Below, piece after piece: positions 11,251-20,341 of a stretch of DNA of 64,000 nucleotides. The stretch spans positions 25,289,321 through 25,353,320 of the forward strand of contig NC_023749.2 of assembly GCF_000499845.2 (NCBI RefSeq). Direction: 5' to 3'. The DNA comes from Phaseolus vulgaris (lineage: Eukaryota > Streptophyta > Magnoliopsida > Fabales > Fabaceae). Made by a program: the position numbers and the translations under genes. The notes beneath the pieces were generated by a model that saw only the letters and a program-made list of their open reading frames with translations, was not told the origin of the DNA and did not search any database. How positions within the stretch are numbered: position 1 is the first letter of the stretch; every line of letters starts with the position of its first letter.

Positions 11251-11990
11251 TGATGAGAATCAAATAAAGGAGGCTTTTATTAATGGAGGAAGAGGACATC
11301 CACCCTCACATTTGAAGTTCTTCCTTCTAGTCTTCTCAAAATTAAAAGAAGACATAAAATAAAGATGAGGCCCAAGCCCAAAGCCCAAGCCCAAGCCCAA
11401 GAAGGCCAAAGCCCAAAGAGCCCAAGTCCATCCCATGAGGGGCAAGGCCAAGCTTTGAAATACTCTTGTATAGTTTTAGGAGGTGTGGTTATTAAATAAA
11501 GGAGTGTGAAAATGTAAAATAAAGTCACATTACCCATGTGACTTAGGAGAGTGGTGTAGGTGTAGTTTTTGGGAGGTGTCATAGTAGAAAAAGGTCACAC
11601 CTCCCATGTGACTGGTTTTTGGTGGGAATTTCAAATGAGTTTATTTGAAATTTCCCACCTATTTTTGAGCACCTTAGGCTATAAATAGAGGTGCTTCCTT
11701 TGTAAAATTCAGATTGGAATTAATCTAAGAAAACTCTACTCAAATTTTGAGTGAACTTTGGAGAGCTTTTGGAGCCTTCTTCTCTAGTCTTATCTTGATG
11801 GATCAATGGAGTCCTCAAGTGGCGGCATCACTCTTATCTAGGAGCATTCCACACTTCTAGTGGCGAGATCATCCAACATTCTTCCATCTTCATGAGCACT
11901 CTCTTCTCCTTCCTTTCTTCTCTTTCAATTGTTCATGTTGTCTTGTGTTCTTGAGTTTTTTGGTTCGGTTTTTCTGTTTTTCCAGCACCT
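11251..11990 (+). repeat. LTR fragment, same family as solo LTR at 58602
   Basis: Starts TGATGAGAATC at 11251; related (opposite strand) to the 1008-bp solo LTR. Contains a CCCAAG-rich microsatellite (11369-11416) and a CTATAAATAG box near 11681. Homology fades near 11965-11990 where remnant F begins, so the 3' part is missing. Confidence 0.75.
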
Positions 11991-13295
11991 ATGTTCTGTT
12001 CTTGCCTTTTAAGTCTATGGGAGGGGGTGAGTGAGGTGTTTGGATTGTTGGGGGAGAGTAAGGTGTTTGGGCTGTGGAAGGTGTTTCTGATGAAAGAGGG
12101 GAATTTGGTGTTTGGTGGGGAGAGCTGGGTGTTCCGGAAGAGCGGGGTGGTAGCGACGGTGGTGATGAGTTGGACTTGAGGGGGGAAGTGATGGAGGCAC
12201 CATCCTTTGTAGACTGCACGCCAAGGCGAGCCTTCAAAGACCTGGCCAATTCAGCCCTTGTTGCAGAATCCATCACCGATGTTGTACCAAGACAAACAAG
12301 CAACAAAGGTTAGTTAGGGGGGGGGAGTATTAAATGTATATGGCGATACATGAAAACATGGAATCAATATTTGAAGTCAGAACCAAGCACATGATTCAAT
12401 TCTACTACCAAAGAGAATCTACAGAGCAACAACACACATGGAGATTAGAGCAAACAAACATTGATCACAACAATTGGAGAAAAGCACGACTAAGAATCAG
12501 ACATGAAGAAAACAAGTAAAGGACGAGACTCCCTACCAAAGTACGTCGAGAGGGCATCGGCCTTAAACTCGCGAAAAATCAATGTTGGGGTGTGGAAGAT
12601 GACTTTCAGGCCAGCCAACGCTACACAGACCTCCCTGTCTGCGGAGGCCAACTCATCCAAAGACTTAGGCTTAGTGGGATTAGGCTTCTCCGTCCAATAA
12701 AGGGGAAAGCCATCCAGGGCTGTAGTGTCGTGCTTGGCGCAACACACCCTGAAGAAGTTGCCCTTCCAACCTTTGAAGGAGTTTTGGAAAAGGGTGAAGA
12801 GGATCCTGCTGGCGACCCCGGAAAAGCTCACCCAGAGACTTTTCCCTTGCTTTTTTACTTCGAAGAAGTGGAGGAAAACATCCACTGATGGTGGGATGCC
12901 CAGGTACCCACACAAGATTTGGAAGGCCCTTACGAAGGCCCAGCCGTTCGGATGTAGTTGGGCAGGGGCAACGTTGACCTCTGTGAGCAGCTCCCTCTCG
13001 AAGGGTGTGAATGGGAGGCGCAGACCAATGCGTTTGAATACCGCTTGGTAGAGGAAAAAGAAAGGCTTTCCCCCATTGGACCTGTCGTCCACACAAACTA
13101 GCTCCCAAGGGGTGCCGTGACGAATAGAGATATGGGAATCGTGGGTTTTGCAGAAGGAGTTAAAGTTGTACAACCGCAAGTCACCCAAGTGATTCTCTAC
13201 GTCTTCAACGGTGGTCAGTTTGGTGCATTCGTTCAGTAGCTCTTCAGAAGCCCATGAATAGAGGGCCTTGTAGTGAGCACTTGGGGGAGGGGTAT
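11990..13295 (-). pseudogene. Remnant F: antisense gene of a plus-strand Tat element
   Basis: Exon 1 (about 13295-12537) has the full conserved domain: KALYSWAS, FERELLTEVNVAPAQLHPNGWAFVRA, PPSVDVFLHFFE and DGFPLYW. A GT donor sits at 12536. An approximate exon 2 (about 12306-11990) is Pro/Ser/Thr-rich with repeated TPxSPP units and then ends, so the coiled coil and C-terminal motif are absent. The intron would be about 230 nt; I could not fix its acceptor. The strand shows the parent element was on the plus strand. Confidence 0.75.
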
Positions 13296-13299
13296 TAGG

Positions 13300-13412
13300 A
13301 GTTATTTTTGTTCACTTCTTTTCAGGTATTCACAGACGGAGCAGAACGAAGGTGCCCTAGCTCGTGAGGACAAGTCACGCACAAAGATGACCCTGGTCAA
13401 CTGGCAGGAACA
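13300..13412 (+). repeat. U5 end of a Tat LTR (remnant F)
   Basis: Begins just before a pyrimidine tract and TTTTCAG|GTATTC (about 13305-13330) and ends GTCAACTGGCAGGAACA at 13412, like the LTR end of E2. U3, R and the polypurine tract are missing. Confidence 0.6.
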
Positions 13413-14160
13413 ATAATCTTTGTGTCTTTAAACATATAATATCTCTTTAAATTTTTTCCTTATTTGACATAACTTGACCTTTGAGGCTTTGATCATTTTT
13501 GGACTTGAATCTTTCCTTTTTAGAACGGTTCATTTTCTTCTTCATATTAGACTCTCAACTTGGAATGTTCTGATATGCGCCATTAATCCGTCATATCCCT
13601 TTTTGAACTTTGAAACATCTTTCTCTTTGAAAATTTTCGTTCTTAGCATTTTGAAATGACTTCAATCTTCATCAGCGCAAATCTCACTTCTCACCTTAAT
13701 CTATTTCTTAATAGAATATTTAAGGAAACTTCATATATCAAGTTCATATGCATCTTTATGTTCCTTTAACAATTTTTGGAAACATTATAAGTGTTAGTGA
13801 ACATAATATTCATCATAATCAAACATGGGTATCACTGAAGCAATATCTTTTAATCTCTTCGAATTGTTAAGACCTTCTATTATTAGATTTTTCACTGTAA
13901 ATGAATTTTCTAATACTTTCCAAGTTAATACAAGATTTAAACGTTGAAGTATAATCATATTTTAACCTAGATATATTTTCACAAAATATATTTTTAAAAA
14001 CATTTTAATATGGAAAATACGCTTATATGCGCTTGATTTACGAGTGCGGCTATTACAAATAACCGCATTTGTAAATGAACTTAATTTAAAAAATGTCACC
14101 GTGTTTTTAAAGACCGTATATGTTCGTAAAGCCGCTCTTAATAAACAATAGTTGTTTCTA
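13413..14160. other. AT-rich intergenic DNA
   Basis: No coding frame of any size and no recognisable repeat protein. The 13990-14160 part has short GCGGCT/AGCCGC motifs in both directions in otherwise AT-rich DNA, consistent with subterminal repeats of a DNA transposon. Confidence 0.5.
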
Positions 14161-14175
14161 CATTTTGCACTAGTG
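14000..14175 (-). mobile_element. Possible CACTA-type transposon end
   Basis: Read on the minus strand, 14175 begins CACTAGTGCAAAATG, a typical CACTA terminal sequence, followed by subterminal GCGGC-type motifs in both orientations. I did not find a matching end to the left, so the element is truncated or the resemblance is chance. Confidence 0.35.
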
Positions 14176-14780
14176 ATACTCTATTTTTCAAAACTTTCCA
14201 TTCAAAACACTCTTCATTAAAAATATTTCTAATATAGACTCAATTTTATTCTTTAATGCATAGTTGTATTTGAAATAGTTAATAATCTGTATTTTATTGT
14301 CAAAAATATTAAAGAATATAATATTTCATATTGTTAGTGTCTCTAACCTTCTCAAATACAAAAGTTTTCCACAATCATTTAATCAATTATCTTATTTGAA
14401 TTATTTTTATATGAATATGAATTATTAAAATCAAATAAGGTTTATAAACCTTTACACAATGTCAGAAAGTAATCTAAGAATGTAAAATTTAGGTATAGAC
14501 ACTTCTTGATATGATAAATCTTTTTCATGTAGAGGACTAGGTAATCATCTCTCATAAGCTTCATTGGTAGTCTATATTAAGCTTTCCTAGTGTGTCTATG
14601 AGCACAATATTATTAAGTTTTCCTCATGCTTTTGAAGCCTATACCTTGCTATAGATTTAGATACTGTTCTGACGAGATTGTCTAGCACGTTCATGATATT
14701 TTGAGACTGTCTAATGTGTCTCTTCATAGTTAGACTGTCTAGCACGACAAAAAAACTGCAATAGGCAAACAAAGACCTTC
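14176..14780. other. AT-rich intergenic DNA
   Basis: No supported gene. Near 14665-14750 the motif GACTGTCTAGCACG (or variants) occurs three times about 35-45 bp apart. Confidence 0.45.
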
Positions 14781-15350
14781 ATTGTTTTTTCTGCTTACAC
14801 TCTCTAGTTTTACCTTTTTCATCCCTCACTTTCACCTTTTTCCCTTTTTCTCTCTCACTTATTTTTCACACAAAATCATCCCGTACGCCCACACTGCACC
14901 CACGCCACCACACTTGTGTTTTCTTTTCTTTTCTTTTTTCCCCTCTGTCTCTCTCTCTGCAGCACGACAGACACTTACACCTAAAAACAGAAAAGGGGAA
15001 AGGAAAAACAGAACACAGGCCATCCTACGCTGCTCCTTTCTTTCCTTAGCACCCAAAACCCTAGCACTCACACTACTACCTCCCCCACACAATTTGTTTT
15101 CTCCTTTACACACTTTTCACTCTTATTCACACAAAAATCACTCACAAACCCTACTCTTTCACTCACCACGGCACCCCTCTCCTCCGCTCACTTCCACCCC
15201 TCTCAGTCACTGCATCTCACTACTAGCTGCACCATCGCCACTTTCATGCCCTTCTACCACCACAGCCTGCTCGTCCGTTTTGAACGCGTGTAGAGAACAT
15301 CTCTTCTTCATGTGTATTTTGGGCTCAGTTTAAGTCAAACTTCTGGGTAA
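14781..15350 (+). promoter_or_regulatory. Pyrimidine-rich leader-like block with splice donor
   Basis: C/T-rich, G-poor stretch with (CT)n runs near 14950, several AACCCTA-type motifs (about 15055) and, at its right end, CTGG|GTAAGT (15343-15350), a strong 5' splice site. Composition resembles the 5' leader and first exon of a plant gene or an LTR leader. The long frame here (14782-15333) is low complexity and I do not call it a protein. The parent gene or element is not identified. Confidence 0.35.
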
Positions 15351-16020
15351 GTACATTGTTGCTAACTGTTACATATTGTTTTTGAGCGTGCTCCAGAGGT
15401 TCATTGTCGCACTGCAGAGACATGAACGCGCTTGTGTTAATTGCCATTTTTGTTATATGCTACCACTTGCGTTTTCTGTTTGCGACATGTACCGTTTTTT
15501 GTTTTACTTCTGTTTGATTCCAATGCCTGCTGCCGTTTGCGTTGTTGCTTTTCGGGTGTGTTCGGATAATTTCATTTTGGCTGCATAACTGCTACTGCCA
15601 TTCACGGTTTGCATCTGCATTTGTTACTATCCTTTATGGCCTTTCCACCACATTGTCTTTATTTGGTGCATGATTCACTTACAAGATTGTTTGCATATAA
15701 AAATAAATGGTGCCCACGAGTTGCTTAAGTTGCTGAAATAAAATCAAGTAGCCATGGTTTTGTTCCCTTTCGGTTTAATGAATGAAACTTTGCATTTAGG
15801 ACGACTTTAAATTGTTAAGAGAAATTTGTATGTGATTGGGACCCACGTTTTTCTTTCTGCATTTATCATATTTATGTGCCAATGGCTGATTTGCTTTGCA
15901 AATCATGGGCCACACTGTTTTGTTTCTGTTTCTAAAAGATTGGAAATTTTGCTTTTCGGACCCCTACAACTCATATCATCACTCCCAACATTTTTACTAC
16001 TAATTGTCACTAGCGCTTTT
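15351..16020. other. Unassigned non-coding DNA
   Basis: T-rich, intron-like sequence following the donor. No gene, LTR or transposon protein recognised. Confidence 0.4.
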
Positions 16021-16440
16021 CATATATACACCCCACAAACCTCTTAAGCCTGCGCCTATAAGCTGGTCCAGCATTTCGGCTATTTGTCACCCGCGCTTTC
16101 CATACATGCATCCTACCAACCAAACAAGCCTGGTTCTATTCTGCAGATCCAGTAACCTTACCAAACACTGTTTGAACCACGTTTTTAATATCCTACAATC
16201 CTTATCAAATAAGCCTGGCCCCATTCTACTTGCTAAGCAATTTCATTGTTTGCACCTCACTTTTAGTATATGCACCGCTTTTACCGAACAAACCTGGGTC
16301 CATTCTGCTGGCCCAGTAGTTTTGCTATATCGTACCGTCATATTATTAGCCGCACCACCACTCCCAAATAATATTGGCCCATTAGCTGGCCCAATACTTT
16401 TGCTATCTGCCACCACTCTTTTATTTTGTTCACCCACCAC
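16021..16440. repeat. Degenerate direct repeats
   Basis: Four or five loose copies of an element like AAACAAGCCTGG-CCATTCTGCTGGCCCAGTA-TTTGCTAT, about 85-110 bp apart. It looks like an old tandem array. 16441-16666 is AT-rich with an A/T-only run (16510-16585). Confidence 0.45.
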
Positions 16441-16666
16441 CTTTTCAATTTTTCTACAATCTTTTATTTGAGTAATTCTATGATCATAGGCACCACGTTT
16501 TACTCAATACCTTTTTTGATAAAAATATAAAAAATAATAAAAACATAAAATACAAAAAATACAAAAATTTCAAAATTAAAAATTGTTTTTGCCTATTCAC
16601 TTGCTCGCCTATTGACTCTAGTGACAAATCCTAGTTTCGTTTGTTTTATAAATTTGTCCTATCTTT

Positions 16667-17522
16667 TGTAGATCTGGAACGTAGTTCCATTGAAACAGAC
16701 GGCGTGTTATCTGTTTATTGCACTCTGACGATCAAGTCAATAAAGGGTTTACTAGAATTTAAGAAGTATTCAATTTCAGTCTTAGAAACAACATACCTTC
16801 ACCTGAAGTCTCAAGCCCCTTTTATAACTTACCTCTTGTAATAGTTTTCTATCCTGAGAATCTAACCTCAACTGAAAGCACACTCAACAGGAGAAACACA
16901 TTTTGTTCAAGGGCACCTTCTCTCAAGGTGCTACAACAGAAAAGAATATTATCTCCAAGGAGTGCATAAAATAATAACAGAACAACCACCAGGGCACCAA
17001 CTTATGCCCCCAACATCTAGTCACTCACTACGAGAGCGTATCTACCTTCCTCTCGTACCCCGCACCTGGCTACCCTGAGCGTGACCCTCCTCATGAGTCG
17101 TATCTATCCCAAGGGCGTCTCTGGGGCGGCAGGGGCACTTCACGAGTCAGGTTGTTCTACACTGGCGCTATTACTATGGCCTTGAAGCCACCTTTCTCTT
17201 CTCTTTATTACTACCCCGGATTATCGGGATTTGAGGCCTTCCCGCGACATCGCTCCCTCCATGGTCTTTCCTACCCATGGGTATCGGGGAGTGACACTGT
17301 GATTGCCTTGCTTTTGTGACACCTGGCATTGGCGACGCCCTAGCCGGGCGACGCCTTGACTTGGCGATGCCTTCACCTTGGCGACGCTTCCTTTTGGCGA
17401 CGCCCTGCCTCGGCGATGCTTGCACTTGGCGTCTCCTCACCTAGGCGGCGCCTTATGTTGACTTTGACCCCGGCGATGACTTTGACCTTGACTTTGTCAA
17501 CGCCCGGATACGGGACGGTACA
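16667..17522 (-). repeat. Lone LTR with mismatched flanks
   Basis: Starts TGTAGATCTGG and ends GGACGGTACA. A TATAAAAGG box on the minus strand (about 16818), a partial U5 block (GCACTCTGACGATCAAGTCA, 16718-16738) and GGCGACGCC-type short repeats (17325-17450) support an LTR of the same broad group. No primer site follows. Flanking 5-mers (TCTTT, CTTTC) do not match, and the right flank is copia while the left is not, so it is not a simple solo LTR. Confidence 0.6.
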
Positions 17523-18951
17523 CTTTCAACAACACCATTTTGTTGGGGTGTCCTAGGAGCAGAATAACTATGTATGATCCCATGTTTTTCACAATATTTA
17601 TCAAACTTTGCATTTTGAAATTCTCCCCCATGATTACTACGAATTTGTTTTATCCTATTTTCATTTTCATTATGCAGAACCTTAGGTAGTTTCTTAAAGG
17701 CTTTATATGCATCATTTTTAGAAGCAAGAAACAAAGTCCATGTATATCTTGAAAAGTCATCAACAATCACCAAAGCATAGTAATTTCCAGCTAAGCTAGC
17801 AGTCCTAGATGGTCCAAACAAGTCCATATGCAAAACATCCAAAGCTTTATTTGAAGAAACCATATCTGTTTTCCCTTTACACAAGCATCACACAATCTGT
17901 TATTTTGAAATTTTATGTTTGGTAAACCAGAAACAAGTTCCTTAGACCTTAGCTTATTCAAGTGATTTGTGTGAACATGAGCTAGCCTCCTATGCCACAG
18001 CCATGACTCATCATTTTTAGACAACAAACACTCATTTTCAGAACAACTCTTTATAATATCTAAGAGATAGATGTTATTTACCCTTTTTCCAGTGAACAAC
18101 ACCTTACCAGAAATTTCATTTGAAATTGTACAAGTGTTGGCTTTGAAATTGACCTTGTATCCCTTGTCACATAGCTGGCTAATACTTAGAAGACTATGTT
18201 TTAGCCCTTCAACATACAGTACATTCTCAATAGTGGTTGAGTCTTTAGTACCAACATCTCCTCTTCCAAGAATTTGTCCTCTATTGTTATCCCCATATGT
18301 GACATGTCCTTCAGCTTTGAGTTTCAGATTTATGAACTGAGTCACATCACCAGTCATGTGCTTTGAGCAGCCACTGTCAAGGTACCACTGGTTTCTCCGG
18401 CTGTTTTTCTGCAATAAAACAGATTTAGCACATATGGTACCCCTTTAGTCTAGGGTCCAGCATGATTAATACCTTTCCTTAGGAAGCCATTTGGCCAATA
18501 CTTTAGGAACAAGGTACCTCCTAGCTTTACATGTTCTAGATACATGACCAGACTTCATACAATAAAAACATGTTGCAGTATGCATTGTTTTTGAATAACT
18601 AAGAGAGGAAAAACCTGTTTTGTTAGGAACAAAGAAACTAGACAGCTTTTTCACATTACTTTTCATTCCAGGATTGTATCCTAGACCATTTTTATTGAAA
18701 ACAGCATTCTGTGAACCTAATAAGGTTTCAAGATTTTCTCTTCCTTTAGTGAAATTTGAGAGAGTTTTTAACAAATATTCAACCTGTTTTTCCAGCTTCT
18801 TACAATTATCACAGGTTTTGATTGATGCATGCAAACATGTTAATTCAAGGCTAACCAATTCAGTTTTAGCTTTGTGCAATTCTTCTTCAAGAGCTTTGAC
18901 CTTAGGTTCAGGTACCCTATTTATTCTATTCAATCTGTTGCACATTATATC
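17523..18951 (-). pseudogene. Copia element C: second zinc knuckle, protease, integrase (truncated)
   Basis: Continues the C gag after removal of element B. Order: coiled coil, zinc knuckle CFYCMKSGHVSRTC, protease (WYLDSGCSKHMTGD), GAG-pre-integrase (WHRRLAHVHTNHL), and integrase core (MDLFGPSRTASLAGNYYALV, then RSNHGGEF, then PQQNGVVES). The second catalytic aspartate is N (RSNHGGEF instead of RSDHGGEF). The frame breaks between 18466 and 18414 and again near 17880. Sequence ends at 17523 before RT, so RT, RNaseH and the 3' LTR are absent. Confidence 0.85.
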
Positions 18952-19745
18952 TGATCCTGCCTGTTGACCGGAACGCTGGAAACTGCCTCGTCAAAGGATC
19001 GACGTGCGCACCGCTTCTCACCTCCGTTCCTCTTCGGGATCTATCTCAAGAACCTGCAAAGAAACAGCACGGCGCCGCTGCGGCCGATCGCACTCCAACG
19101 CTCAAGTCAGTGACGGTATCACCAAAAACTAAGAGAACTAGAACCGTGCAAATCCTCTCTCACAGTCAGCTCTAGCTCGCAAGCGTAAAGTGTATGAACT
19201 GAACGTGCGTACCTCAGAAAGTTTGTTAAGAACTCTTATATACCTGGTGGCTTTCTCTCTCCTGACAGTTACAGACTTGGACACGTGGCTCGCATCCAAC
19301 TGTACACGTGGCATCATCTGGAGGCTCCCTGACTTGGCGCTGCTTCTGCTCTCATTTTGGCTAAGTTACTTATGCATGGTACTGCCCAGTGCATAGCTAA
19401 CTTAGGAGTGCGATCTCTACTGGAACTGGCGAGTTAGTGGCCTTCATACACCTTCCCTGTGGTCTCGCCGGCCGCCTTCATAATCTGCTTCTCCTTCATC
19501 TTCGGCGATGTGCTTGTTCTGGCGATCTCCGACTGCTTGGTCGCCTGGGTCTACATCTGGCGACTTCATCTTCAACCTGGCGATCGCCCATTCTGGTAAG
19601 CTGGAAATCGGAACACGCCAGCTTAACAACTGGCGACTACGCGTGCTCCCCGACTTCCTTCCCTTCTGCCAACCTGGCGCCTTGTCAACACGCCTACACT
19701 GTAGTAGGATGCCACGTCATCACACCCGACCACCAGGGCGGTACA
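18952..19745 (-). repeat. 3' LTR of element B
   Basis: 794 bp, TGATCCTGCC to GGTACA. Shared U5 block at 19071-19109, CTTTGCAG|GTTCTT site at about 19048-19068 (minus sense), TATATAAG-like box near 19235. Confidence 0.95.
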
Positions 19746-19760
19746 CAAGCCCCCCAGTCT
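19746..19760 (-). other. Polypurine tract of element B
   Basis: Minus strand AGACTGGGGGGCTTG, abutting the 3' LTR. Same tract in D, G and E1. Confidence 0.88.
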
Positions 19761-20100
19761 TAAGCGAAGACTTGTCTAGCGAAAAGACTGAAAGAGCCTT
19801 CGTTAACACCGATCCACGTGGCCTTGACGCGGAATTCCAAGCGGTTGTACCTTCTGCTGCTTTGATGCCCCACCAAACCCCTCACTCATCGCTCGACACG
19901 TGGCTTCATCAACGGCTCTCCCCATTTGCCGTTTGTGCTTCCTAAACCCATTTCGAAAAACCCTTAAACCCATTTCGCTTCACTGTTCCATCACTTTCTT
20001 CGTGCTTGCAAACGCTCTAACTTCCTTCTGCGAAAACTCTCAACGCTCTTCAACGCTCGAGATCACCATCTTCCTCCATCGTCTTCCTGATCATCGAAAG
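19761..20100 (+). promoter_or_regulatory. Leader of B antisense gene
   Basis: Lies between the PPT and the leader intron. Carries CCGTTTGTGCTTCC and CACTGTTCCATCAC (19981-19994), both shared with A, D and in part E1 and G. Likely holds promoter and first exon of the antisense transcript; no TATA box seen. Confidence 0.5.
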
Positions 20101-20333
20101 GTAACTACTTTCCTTCATCTGCTGGCTTTCCTTGCATTTTCACCGATTTGCATCATCCTGTAACTGCTTGGTGCATACGCTGTGGGTTGTTTTTCCATTT
20201 CTCCTTCTGCGTAACTTAGGGCTTTGTCGATCGTCGCAACGAACCTGCATTCGTTCGTCTTTCACCTTCCTTCTATGATCGAGTCAGCCTTCGTAACCCT
20301 CCTGATCATTTTTCCTTTCTTCTTCCTTTGCAG
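20101..20333 (+). other. Predicted 5'UTR intron of B antisense gene
   Basis: CGAAAG|GTAACT to CCTTTGCAG, 233 nt, T-rich. The coding ATG follows 9 nt after the acceptor. Confidence 0.7.
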
Positions 20334-20341
20334 CTGCTATC

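Noticed and set aside
11280..11582. Hydrophobic 100-codon minus frame
   Set aside because: Lies within an LTR and its CCCAAG microsatellite; no homologous frame in the related solo LTR.
14782..15333. 183-codon frame beginning MFFLLTLSSF
   Set aside because: Low-complexity translation of C/T-rich DNA; no recognisable domain and it ends at a splice-donor-like site. Better seen as a leader.
13413..16666. A host gene in the only non-retrotransposon stretch
   Set aside because: No coding exons with recognisable domains on either strand.
18414..18470. A short GT-AG intron in the copia frame
   Set aside because: A GTATTA...TTGCAG stretch is present, but a frame with a GVP-type continuation exists in another phase, so frameshifts explain it as well; not called.
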